A stretch of 17,772 nucleotides of DNA from assembly GCA_958443265.1 (NCBI GenBank), contig CAUCKA010000026.1:1-17772 (forward strand), written 5' to 3'. Source of the DNA: an uncultured Collinsella sp. GTDB lineage: Bacteria > Actinomycetota > Coriobacteriia > Coriobacteriales > Coriobacteriaceae. A program made the translations under genes and the position numbers. The notes beneath the pieces are model-generated. The model saw only the letters and a program-made list of their open reading frames with translations. It ran no database searches and had not been told where the DNA came from. Shown here one piece after another: positions 6,989 to 16,309 of this stretch. Each line of letters opens with the position of its first letter. Within the stretch, counting starts at the first letter, position 1.

Positions 6989-8341
6989 ATGGCGACGCTT
7001 GATATGCGCGACGAACGCGCAGAGGCAGGAGCCGTAGCGTCGGTGTCGACGCAGGCATTCGACGTGGTCGTTATCGGCGGCGGGCCCGCCGGCATGGCGG
7101 CCGCGCTTTCGGCGCATAAGGCCGGCGCGCGCGTGGCCATCGTGGAGCGTGAGCAGCACTTAGGCGGCATCCTGCGCCAGTGCATCCACCCCGGCTTTGG
7201 CCTTTCGCACTTTAAGCAGGAGCTCACCGGCCCCGAGTACGCACAGCGCTTTATCGACCAGGTGCGCGCGATCGACATCGCGCTGTTCTTGAATAGCATG
7301 GTGCTTGGGATTGATTCGGACGAGTCCACGGAAGACGCCGCGGCCCACACCGTCACGCTCATGAGCCCCACCGGCATGCTGCAGCTCACCGGGCGCGCGG
7401 TCGTCCTTGCCATGGGTTGCCGCGAGCGCACCCGTAGCGAGATCAAGATTCCCGGCAGCCGACCCGCCGGCGTGTTTACGGCCGGCCTGGCGCAGCGATA
7501 CATCAATATCGAGAACCTCAAACCCGGCTCGCGCGCCGTCATTTTGGGCTCGGGTGACATCGGGCTGATCATGGCGCGCCGCTGCACGCTCGAGGGGATT
7601 TCGGTCGAGGGCGTGTACGAGCTCATGCCGTACGCCAACGGCCTGCGCCGCAATGTGAAAAATTGTCTGGACGACTTTGGCATTCCGCTGCATCTGTCTA
7701 CCACGGTCACGCGCGTGATCGGGCACGACCGCGTGGAGGCCGTCGAGGTAAGTCAGGTCGATGAGCACCTGGCACCCATTCCGGGAACCGAGCGCATCGT
7801 TTCGTGCGACACACTGCTGCTCTCGGTGGGCCTGATTCCCGAGAACGAGCTTTCGGTTGCCGCGGGTGTAGAGCTTGACCCGCGCACGCGAGGCGCCGTG
7901 GTGGACCAGAGCCTGCAGACGGGCGTACCAGGCATCTTTGCCTGCGGCAACGTGCTGCACGTGCACGACCTGGCCGACAACGTGACGACCGAGTCCGAGA
8001 GGGCTGGCGCAGCTGCAGCGGCGCACGCGCTGGAAACCGGCGCGGGCGTCGCTGCGGACTGCGAGCTCACCGTCTCCCCTGCCGGCATTGCGGGATACGC
8101 GCTGCCGGGACGCATTACGGCCGTGGCGCTCACCAAGCTCAGCTTCCGCGTGCGCCGGCCGGTCGACGCCGCCCGCGTGCGCATTCTGGCAGGCGACGAG
8201 GAGATGTTTGCAGGCAAGGTCCGCCCGTTTAAACCGAGCGTAATGGAGAGCTTCCCACTACCGGCAAAGGTAATTCAGCGCGCACTCGACCTGGGTGTTA
8301 ACGAGATTGTCCTGTCCGTCGACCCCGTTGAGGAGGCGTAG
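6989..8341 (+). CDS. FAD/NAD-dependent oxidoreductase, partner of the GlpA-like dehydrogenase
   Basis: 450 aa, a two-dinucleotide-domain flavoprotein. The FAD motif GGGPAG is at 30-35 after a charged 23-residue N-terminal tail. LGGILRQCIHPGFG follows, a second GSGDIG motif marks the NAD(P) site, and GIFACGNVLHVHDLADNV is the C-terminal FAD motif. It resembles the small pyridine-nucleotide oxidoreductases that pair with BFD-bearing dehydrogenases (HcnB/opine oxidase-like). In this operon it probably passes electrons from the GlpA-like flavin through the Fe-S domain to NAD or another carrier. The ATG is 1 nt after the upstream TAG with GAAGGGGG as ribosome site, so the genes are tightly coupled. 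The last part (about residues 355-450) is a less conserved extension. Confidence 0.85.
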   Translation: MATLDMRDERAEAGAVASVSTQAFDVVVIGGGPAGMAAALSAHKAGARVAIVEREQHLGGILRQCIHPGFGLSHFKQELTGPEYAQRFIDQVRAIDIALFLNSMVLGIDSDESTEDAAAHTVTLMSPTGMLQLTGRAVVLAMGCRERTRSEIKIPGSRPAGVFTAGLAQRYINIENLKPGSRAVILGSGDIGLIMARRCTLEGISVEGVYELMPYANGLRRNVKNCLDDFGIPLHLSTTVTRVIGHDRVEAVEVSQVDEHLAPIPGTERIVSCDTLLLSVGLIPENELSVAAGVELDPRTRGAVVDQSLQTGVPGIFACGNVLHVHDLADNVTTESERAGAAAAAHALETGAGVAADCELTVSPAGIAGYALPGRITAVALTKLSFRVRRPVDAARVRILAGDEEMFAGKVRPFKPSVMESFPLPAKVIQRALDLGVNEIVLSVDPVEEA

Positions 8342-8345
8342 AGTC

Positions 8346-8738
8346 ATGAGCACAAACGCGATTGAAACGCTGCAGTTCAACTGCACGACATGCCCATCCG
8401 AGTGCCTCCTAACCGTAGAGGTTGAGCGCGACGCCAATGGCGCTGTAGTGGAAGTTCGCTCCGTGACCGGCAACAACTGCCCGCGCGGTGATACGTTCGC
8501 ACATCAGGAGCTAACCTGCCCCATGCGCGTGCTCACGACGACCGTGGCCGTCTCCGGCGGCGACGAAGCCCTGCTCCCCGTGCGCACGGCCGAAGCCATC
8601 CCGCTGGCACTCCACGCCCAAGCCATGGACCTCATCCGCGGCGTTGTCGTCGAGGCCCCCATCCGCATGGGCGACGTCGTGCTAGAGAACCTCCTCAACA
8701 CCAACATCGACCTCATCGCCAGCATGGACATCGACTAG
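8346..8738 (+). CDS. DUF1667 cysteine-rich protein
   Basis: 130 aa with the DUF1667 pattern FNCTTCPSEC (Cys13, 16, 20), NNCPRG (Cys45) and LTCPMR (Cys58), suggesting a metal or Fe-S site. The domain is regularly the third gene after a GlpA-like dehydrogenase and a flavin oxidoreductase. It is thought to be an electron-transfer or assembly partner, but the exact role is unknown to me. I chose ATG 8346 because GAGGAGG at the end of the upstream gene serves as ribosome site and the conserved cysteines follow; an in-frame start at 8295 would lie inside the upstream gene. Confidence 0.85.
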   Translation: MSTNAIETLQFNCTTCPSECLLTVEVERDANGAVVEVRSVTGNNCPRGDTFAHQELTCPMRVLTTTVAVSGGDEALLPVRTAEAIPLALHAQAMDLIRGVVVEAPIRMGDVVLENLLNTNIDLIASMDID

Positions 8739-8740
8739 CT

Positions 8741-8767
8741 AATTTGGGACGGGGCTCTTTTAGCTGC
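8741..8767 (+). repeat. Dispersed 27-bp repeat, copy 1
   Basis: AATTTGGGACGGGGCT plus CTTTTAGCTGC. It matches 10212-10238 on the other strand at 25 of 27 positions. It begins 2 nt after the last gene of the glp-like operon. Both copies lie in intergenic DNA beside the 3' end of a gene or element. Confidence 0.7.
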
Positions 8768-8796
8768 TTTTGCCTGCACGCTTGCCAGGCTGGCCA

Positions 8797-8849
8797 TGCC
8801 AAGGAGTGTCCCGAAGTGCCGGCATAAAAGGAACGTCCCTATGTGCCGG
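8797..8849. repeat. Degenerate GTCCC/TGTGCCGG repeats upstream of the M24 peptidase
   Basis: Two near-copies, GTGTCCCGAAGTGCCGG (8806-8822) and ACGTCCCTATGTGCCGG (8833-8849), agree at 13 of 17 positions. They resemble one arm of the perfect palindrome at 9984-10012. Likely worn copies of one dispersed intergenic element. Confidence 0.5.
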
Positions 8850-8890
8850 GCTTGGGATACCATGGTGGCAGCCTAGCGAAAGGATGTTTC

Positions 8891-9979
8891 ATGGCACATG
8901 TCGATGACCAGCGCGTGGCGCGCGTGCTCGATGCGCTCGAGGCTCAGCACCCCGGCGCACAGCTGCTCGTAAACGACCCGTGGTCGATCTATTACCTGAC
9001 CGGCTTTTATGCCGATATGTTCGAGCGTTTTTGCGGCGTGCTGCTCGCGCGCGATTGCGAGCCCGTGATCATGGTCAACGCCCTACATCAGCTGCCCGAG
9101 TACGACAATGCCCGCGTCGCCTACCACACCGATACCGATATCGTGACCGACGCCATCGCGAGTGAGATCGACCCAGCCAAGCCGCTTGGCATCGACACCG
9201 TCATGCGTTCCGGCTATTTGATGCCGCTCATGGAGCGCCACGCCGCAAGCGAGTTTTTCCTGGGTGACTTTGCCGTCACCGCCGCACGCACCTACAAGGA
9301 TGCCGCCGAGCAGGAGCTTATGCGCGTGTCCTCGGCAGCCAACGACGCCGTGATGGCCGATGCGATCAAGCTCGTCCACGAAGGCGTGACGGAACGCGAA
9401 ATTGCCGACCAGATGCTCGGCCTGTATCGCAAGCACGGCTGCGAGGGCTTTAGCTTTCCGCCGATCGTGAGCTTTGGCGCCAACGCCGGCGACCCGCATC
9501 ACGAACCCGACGATACCATGCTCAAGCATGGCAACGTGGTGCTGTTCGACATTGGCGGACGCCATCGCAACTACTGCTCGGACATGACGCGTACGTTCTT
9601 TTGGGGCGAGCCGGACGAGGAGACCGCACGCATCTACGATATCGTTCGCCGCGCCAACGAGGCCGCCGAGGCGCTCATCGCACCGGGCGTGCGCATGTGC
9701 GACCTGGACCGTGCCGCGCGCGAAGTGATTGAGGACGCAGGCTATGGCAAATACTTTACACATCGCCTGGGCCACTCAATCGGCCTGCAGGACCACGAGC
9801 CGGGCGATGTCTCGCTGGTCAACGAGCAGGTCGTAGAGCCAGGCATGACGTTCTCCATTGAACCGGGCATCTACCTCCCCGGTCGCACCGGCGTCCGCAT
9901 CGAGGACTTGGCCCTAGTTACCGAGTCCGGCGTCGAGATTCTCAACGCCTACCCCCACGATCCGGTCCGCCTAGACTAG
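8891..9979 (+). CDS. M24 family Xaa-Pro peptidase
   Basis: 362 aa, close to the usual 350-370 for cytoplasmic PepQ/YpdF-type enzymes. There is a creatinase-like N-terminal domain (about 1-130) and a pita-bread catalytic domain. All five metal ligands are present: Asp220 (VLFDIGG), Asp231 (SDMTRTF), His295 (LGHSIG), Glu324 (SIEPGIY) and Glu338 (VRIEDL). It should remove the residue before proline from short peptides or split Xaa-Pro dipeptides; which is preferred cannot be read from sequence. I chose ATG 8891, with AAAGGA 7 nt upstream, over an in-frame start at 8843 that lies in repeat-like DNA. It stands alone, with a strong terminator at 10058-10090. Confidence 0.93.
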   Translation: MAHVDDQRVARVLDALEAQHPGAQLLVNDPWSIYYLTGFYADMFERFCGVLLARDCEPVIMVNALHQLPEYDNARVAYHTDTDIVTDAIASEIDPAKPLGIDTVMRSGYLMPLMERHAASEFFLGDFAVTAARTYKDAAEQELMRVSSAANDAVMADAIKLVHEGVTEREIADQMLGLYRKHGCEGFSFPPIVSFGANAGDPHHEPDDTMLKHGNVVLFDIGGRHRNYCSDMTRTFFWGEPDEETARIYDIVRRANEAAEALIAPGVRMCDLDRAAREVIEDAGYGKYFTHRLGHSIGLQDHEPGDVSLVNEQVVEPGMTFSIEPGIYLPGRTGVRIEDLALVTESGVEILNAYPHDPVRLD

Positions 9980-9983
9980 CCAA

Positions 9984-10012
9984 TGTGCCAAAGGGACAGT
10001 CCCTTTGGCACA
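9984..10012. repeat. Perfect 14+1+14 palindrome
   Basis: TGTGCCAAAGGGAC - A - GTCCCTTTGGCACA, starting 4 nt after the peptidase stop. It has no T-run, so it is a poor terminator alone. Its GGGAC/GTCCC and TGTGCC parts recur in worn form at 8806-8849 and beside the poly-G tract at 1630-1655, which suggests a dispersed palindromic repeat that could also protect the mRNA 3' end. Confidence 0.8.
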
Positions 10013-10027
10013 TCCCGTTAACGCAGT

Positions 10028-10187
10028 GCCACGAAAACGGGCCATCTACTACGTTTAACCCGCATGGGTCGACCATGCGGGTCTTTTTTTAAAAATGGCA
10101 AGACCTTTACCTGCGGTTTTGATTTCGCAATTCTCGGTATGGTCGAGGGTTACCGGTCAAACGTAGTAAATAGGCCCATTTCGTGGC
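10028..10187. repeat. 160-bp element with 33-bp terminal inverted repeats (MITE-like)
   Basis: The left arm 10028-10060 and right arm 10155-10187 match as inverted repeats at 27 of 33 positions (GCCACGAAA... to ...TACTACGTTT-ACC). The 94-bp centre contains most of a strong terminator hairpin and no open frame. The layout is that of a small non-autonomous element or a large structured terminator. I see no clear target-site duplication. Confidence 0.6.
10058..10090 (+). terminator. Rho-independent terminator after the M24 peptidase
   Basis: Stem ACCCGCATGG / CCATGCGGGT (10058-10067 with 10073-10082), loop GTCGA, then CTTTTTTT. It begins 78 nt after the peptidase stop and lies within the inverted-repeat element 10028-10187. 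Confidence 0.92.
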
Positions 10188-10211
10188 GAGCAAGTCAACT
10201 CGAGCCGCAGG

Positions 10212-10238
10212 GCAGCCAAAAAAGCCCCGTCCCAAATT
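10212..10238 (-). repeat. Dispersed 27-bp repeat, copy 2
   Basis: On the minus strand AATTTGGGACGGGGCT plus TTTTTTGGCTGC, 25 of 27 identical to 8741-8767. Here it follows the 19-bp inverted repeat behind folC, and its T-run could act as the U-tract for transcripts leaving folC. Confidence 0.7.
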
Positions 10239-10250
10239 GACTGCTTTTGA

Positions 10251-10315
10251 GTTGCGGTGATATACGGACCGTTTGAGGCTTCTGGCTTGTAAAACAGTCC
10301 GTATTTCACCGCAAC
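10251..10315. repeat. 19-bp inverted repeat behind folC
   Basis: GTTGCGGTGATATACGGAC (10251-10269) and GTCCGTATTTCACCGCAAC (10297-10315) pair at 18 of 19 positions around a 27-nt loop, ending 15 nt from the folC stop. No T-run follows immediately; a T6 run lies 24 nt further on. It may be a terminator-like or mRNA-stabilising hairpin. Confidence 0.65.
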
Positions 10316-10330
10316 TGATGAGGGGATGGG

Positions 10331-11689
10331 TTAACGGAGCAGCCCCGCTACTTCGCCGGCTAGGGTGATGGTACCGGCTGCTACGAAAGGCTCGCCCGCG
10401 GCATCGAAAGCCGCGAGGGCCTCGGATACGCTGGGGTACACGCCCGCGAGCTTGTCGGCGTCCACCAGGGAGGCAAGCTCCTGTGCGGGCAAGGCGCGAT
10501 CGGAATCGGTCTGGGTTACGACCACGCGGGGGAACGCCGGAACCAGAACGTCAACGATACCCGCCACGTCCTTATCGGCCAGCGCGGCGCACAGCAGCGT
10601 GGGGCGATTCTCTACGCACGAATCGATCTCGTCCAGTGCGCTCACAAAGTTCTCGCAGCTCTGAGGGTTATGACAGGCGTCGATCAGCTTGAGCGGATTG
10701 GTTCCCAGCACATCAAAGCGACCCGGCGTGGGGCAGCCCATAAGCGACGCATCGAGCTTGTCATGATCGAGCTCGCGACCCAGATACCCCTCGCACAGCA
10801 TAATCGCGCACGCGGCATTCTGCGGCTGATACGCCGGCTTGACCATGCTAGACGTATAGATCGCACGCGGCGTGGTGCAGCTAAACTCAACCGTGTCGCC
10901 CACATGTGCCGGCACCTTGGTCGTGGCATGGTTCACCACCAGCGGCACTATGCCGCACTCGCGACAACGTGCATCCATCACGCGCTGAACGCTCGCCTCG
11001 TGCGTACCCTCGCCCAAAACAACCAGGCGTCCAGGCTTAATAACCGCAGCCTTCTCCCCCGCAATGGCCTCGAGCGTATCGCCCAAAATGCGTGTGTGAT
11101 CGAGCCCAATGCCCGTAATGGCAACGGCGACGGGATCGGTCGCACTCGTGGCGTCCCAGCGTCCGCCCATGCCGACCTCGAGCACGGCAACATCCACCGC
11201 GGCCTCGGCAAACACGACAAGTGCGGCAGCCGTCAGCAGGTCAAACGGTGTGATGGCATAGGCACGCTCCCCCGCCGCCACACGACGGGCATTCACGCGA
11301 TGTCCCGCCTCAACAGCGGCGGAAACGCCACGGGCAAAGGCCTCATCGCTCACGACGCGCCCATCGACCTCCATGCGCTCGGGATAGCGCACCAGCTGCG
11401 GCGACGTATACAGCGCGGTCTTTAACCCCTCACCACGAAGGATGGCAGCCGAAAAACGCGTGGTCGAAGTCTTGCCATTGGTACCGGCAACCTGAATGCA
11501 ATCGAAATACTCGTCCGGACGCCCAAGCTCATCAAGCATATCGACAACCGTCTCGAGCAAAGGACCAGCATCCCCAGAAATCCGCCCCGTATCAGCAGCA
11601 AGCCCCACAGCCTCATCAAACGAAAGCAAATCAAACTCAAAAGGAACGGTATACAAGCCAGAACGCTTAGGCATTTTTAGAACCGCCAT
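10331..11689 (-). CDS. folC: Folylpolyglutamate synthase / dihydrofolate synthase
   Basis: 452 aa, a Mur-ligase-fold enzyme. The P-loop is QVAGTNGKTST (Lys73). LYTSPQLVRYPERM is the folate-contact segment, VAVLEVGMGGRWDATS and LDHTRILGDTLEAIAGEKAAVIKPG carry the metal and carbamate-lysine regions, and LIDACHNPQS opens the C-terminal domain. It adds glutamate to dihydropteroate and/or to folates. Single-function and bifunctional members cannot be told apart here. The start is unsure: ATG 11689 has no clear ribosome site, and an in-frame ATG at 11674 (MPKRSGLYTV) has GGCGG 8 nt upstream. The -10-like TATACT at 11712-11707 would put the transcript start only about 10 nt before 11689. It lies 231 nt after valS, across a highly structured gap. 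Confidence 0.95.
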   Translation of the reverse strand: MAVLKMPKRSGLYTVPFEFDLLSFDEAVGLAADTGRISGDAGPLLETVVDMLDELGRPDEYFDCIQVAGTNGKTSTTRFSAAILRGEGLKTALYTSPQLVRYPERMEVDGRVVSDEAFARGVSAAVEAGHRVNARRVAAGERAYAITPFDLLTAAALVVFAEAAVDVAVLEVGMGGRWDATSATDPVAVAITGIGLDHTRILGDTLEAIAGEKAAVIKPGRLVVLGEGTHEASVQRVMDARCRECGIVPLVVNHATTKVPAHVGDTVEFSCTTPRAIYTSSMVKPAYQPQNAACAIMLCEGYLGRELDHDKLDASLMGCPTPGRFDVLGTNPLKLIDACHNPQSCENFVSALDEIDSCVENRPTLLCAALADKDVAGIVDVLVPAFPRVVVTQTDSDRALPAQELASLVDADKLAGVYPSVSEALAAFDAAGEPFVAAGTITLAGEVAGLLR

Positions 11690-11706
11690 TCATAGAAAAA
11701 TAAAAC

Positions 11707-11712
11707 AGTATA
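11707..11712 (-). promoter_or_regulatory. Possible folC -10 box
   Basis: TATACT on the minus strand, followed by a T-rich stretch, 17 nt before the folC ATG. No convincing -35 box is seen 16-18 bp upstream, so this is weak. Confidence 0.3.
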
Positions 11713-11731
11713 GGTTGAGGATAGTCAGCGA

Positions 11732-11830
11732 AAACGCCTCTGATGAGCCAAGGTGCCGTGAAACAAGGGCGCATAGGGCTTATGCCCATGCGCCCGAAGT
11801 TGAACGGCAGATTGGCCATCAGAGGCGTTT
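11732..11830. other. Long rod-shaped inverted repeat between valS and folC
   Basis: Nested arms run almost the full 99 bp: AAACGCCTCTGAT/ATCAGAGGCGTTT (13 bp, 11732-11744 with 11818-11830), GCCAA/TTGGC, TGCCGT/ACGGCA (11754-11759 with 11804-11809), GGGCGCAT/ATGCGCCC (8 bp, 11767-11774 with 11788-11795) and GGGC-TTAT-GCCC at the tip. It could be a small RNA, a leader of folC, a processing site in a valS-folC transcript, or a mobile palindromic element. It has no U-tract and I do not recognise a known RNA family. Confidence 0.65.
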
Positions 11831-11845
11831 GCAGCGTCGAGTCAG

Positions 11846-11867
11846 CCGCCGTTCGTTAGAACGGCGG
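11846..11867. other. Perfect 9-bp hairpin behind valS
   Basis: CCGCCGTTC - GTTA - GAACGGCGG, 53 nt past the valS stop. No T-run follows on either strand. It neighbours the rod structure and may belong to the same structured transcript. Confidence 0.6.
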
Positions 11868-11920
11868 AATAGGTGTCCGCAGCGGAGAGCAAAGCATCGG
11901 GACGCGCCCCTCAGTAAGAC

Positions 11921-14617
<2,697 letters not shown>

Positions 14618-14637
14618 ATATCTCTCCCTGTCCCGCC

Positions 14638-14750
14638 GGCGTGTCCGCCTGCTTGGTTTTCGCTCGGTCAGGTCCTGGCTCGCACGAAGAGCACATTAAG
14701 TGCTCTTCGGCTCGTGCGGAATCTACGAAAACCAAGCAGGCGGACGCGCC
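14638..14750. promoter_or_regulatory. Large hairpin in the valS leader
   Basis: Arms 14638-14662 and 14726-14750 are inverted repeats at 24 of 25 positions, including 20 consecutive perfect pairs (GTCCGCCTGCTTGGTTTTCG). Inside is a second hairpin: CGCACGA with TCGTGCG, then AGAGCAC with GTGCTCT around ATTAA, with a five-base bulge. It ends about 20 nt before the valS ATG, so it is probably transcribed. It could control translation or mRNA stability, or be an inserted palindromic element. Confidence 0.65.
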
Positions 14751-14844
14751 TTAGGTATCGATTACTTCAGTCTGAATTGACTTCGCTTTGGCTTAAACAA
14801 ACACACAGAATAACACAGGTAGTTGGGGTTATTGCGTATATATA
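14751..14844 (-). other. Probable valS promoter region, no clear boxes
   Basis: 94 bp of A/T-rich DNA between the clpX terminator and the valS leader hairpin. The valS promoter should lie here, but I see no well-spaced -35/-10 pair. Confidence 0.4.
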
Positions 14845-14880
14845 AAATAGCCTCCGACCGCGGGTGGTCGGAGGCTATTT
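14845..14880 (-). terminator. Terminator after clpX
   Basis: A 15-bp stem AAATAGCCTCCGACC / GGTCGGAGGCTATTT around a 6-nt loop, followed on the minus strand by TATATATA. It begins 21 nt past the clpX stop. Confidence 0.88.
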
Positions 14881-14901
14881 GCAAGCACGTTTTTGGCTGG
14901 T

Positions 14902-16308
14902 TTAGCCGTAGATGCGTTGGGGCTGTTCTTCGCCCTTTACGGAGGCTTCGGTTACGACGACCTTGGCGACGCCCTCCTCGCTGGGAAGGTCGAACATCGT
15001 CTGCTGCAGCACGTCCTCGCAGATGGCGCGCAGGCCGCGGGCGCCGGTCTTGCGGGCAAGCGCCATGCGGGCGATCTCGTGCAGGGCCGCGTCCTCAAAC
15101 TCAAGCTCAACGTCCTCGAGCTGGAACATCTTGCGGTACTGGCGCACCACGGCGTTCTTGGGCTCGGTCAGGATCGACACCAGGTCGTCCTCATCGAGCG
15201 CCTGCGTCTGGGTGACAACGGGCGTACGGCCCACGAACTCGGGGATCATGCCAAAGGCGTTAAGGTCCTGCGGAAGCACCTGACGCAGCAGGTCGTTCTC
15301 GTCGACCGAGGTGGGGCCGGCAATCTCGGAGTTAAAGCCCACGCCCTTGTTGCCCACGCGATCGGCAATGATCTTGTCCAGACCCACAAAGGCACCGCCG
15401 CAGATAAACAGGATGTTGGTCGTGTCGATCTGCAGGAGCTCCTGCTGGGGATGCTTGCGGCCGCCGGTGGGCGGAACGCTGGCCACCGTGCCCTCAAGAA
15501 TCTTAAGCAGTGCCTGCTGAACGCCCTCGCCCGAAACATCACGGGTAATAGAGAGGTTCTCGGCCTTGCGGGCGATCTTGTCAATCTCGTCCACGTAGAT
15601 AATGCCCACCTGAGCGCGCTCAATGTCGCCATCGGCGGCGTTGATGAGCTTGAGCAGGATGTTCTCCACATCCTCTCCCACGTAGCCAGCCTCGGTGAGC
15701 GCGGTGGCGTCGGCGATGGCAAACGGAACCTCGAGGATGCGCGCGAGCGTCTGGGCGAGCAGGGTCTTGCCGGTACCGGTGGGGCCGAGCAGCAAAATGT
15801 TGGACTTGGCGAGCTCCACCTCGTCCATGTCATCGTCAAGCTGCGAGCCCATGCCGTCGTCAAAGGCAGACAACGCGGCGCCGCCCTCGATCACGCGGCG
15901 ATAGTGATTGTACACGGCCACCGACATGGCGCGCTTGGCGTCCTCCTGACCCATAACATAGGCCGAAAGCTCGTCATAGATCTCGTGCGGCGTCGGCACG
16001 TGCGTGATGACCTGGCGGTCGTCCTCGAGCTCAAAGCCCTCGGCCTCGGGGTCCACGGCGGGCTGCCCAGCAGCCTGGCCGTGATCGTTGAGGAAGCCCG
16101 GCAGCTTGCCGTTGCGGGCAGCGTCCATAAAGTCCGAAGCCAGCGACTCCTCCAAGATCTCAGAGCAAGCGGCGACGCACTCGTCACAGATAAAGATGTT
16201 GGTCGGGCCCTTTACGAGGCGACGGACCTGGCCCTGCTCTTTTCCGCAGAAGGAGCAGCGAATGGGGTTGCCGTTCTCGTCAAAGTTGTCCTGCATGTTT
16301 CCTGCCAT
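14902..16308 (-). CDS. clpX: ATP-dependent Clp protease ATP-binding subunit ClpX
   Basis: 468 aa. The N-terminal zinc-binding domain holds Cys18, 21, 41 and 44 (CSFC, CDEC). The AAA+ core has Walker A GPTGTGKT (175-182), pore loop GYVG (208-211), Walker B IIYVDEID (236-243), the GGRKHPQQE loop, the ClpP-docking GVGF loop and the sensor-2 GARGLR. It unfolds tagged proteins and feeds them to ClpP, whose gene ends 1 nt before this ATG, so the two are cotranslated. ATG 16308 has AAGGA within the clpP end; a second ATG at 16296 with AGGA is a possible alternative. It is slightly longer than the 420-430 aa common in other bacteria because of an insert between the zinc domain and the AAA+ core (about residues 70-105) and an extra stretch before Walker A. 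Confidence 0.97.
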   Translation of the reverse strand: MAGNMQDNFDENGNPIRCSFCGKEQGQVRRLVKGPTNIFICDECVAACSEILEESLASDFMDAARNGKLPGFLNDHGQAAGQPAVDPEAEGFELEDDRQVITHVPTPHEIYDELSAYVMGQEDAKRAMSVAVYNHYRRVIEGGAALSAFDDGMGSQLDDDMDEVELAKSNILLLGPTGTGKTLLAQTLARILEVPFAIADATALTEAGYVGEDVENILLKLINAADGDIERAQVGIIYVDEIDKIARKAENLSITRDVSGEGVQQALLKILEGTVASVPPTGGRKHPQQELLQIDTTNILFICGGAFVGLDKIIADRVGNKGVGFNSEIAGPTSVDENDLLRQVLPQDLNAFGMIPEFVGRTPVVTQTQALDEDDLVSILTEPKNAVVRQYRKMFQLEDVELEFEDAALHEIARMALARKTGARGLRAICEDVLQQTMFDLPSEEGVAKVVVTEASVKGEEQPQRIYG

Positions 16309-16309
16309 C

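Noticed and set aside
11667..11819. A 50-codon small ORF on the minus strand overlapping the folC start
   Set aside because: It has no ribosome-binding site and lies across the arms of a long hairpin; kept only as part of the structured-gap finding.
11690..11920. Known RNA (tetrahydrofolate riboswitch, SRP RNA, RNase P RNA or tmRNA) before folC
   Set aside because: None of the conserved core sequences I know for these families is present; only the hairpins are supported.
14618..14750. T-box riboswitch before valS
   Set aside because: No GGTGGNACCGCG antiterminator motif and no terminator between the hairpin and the start codon.
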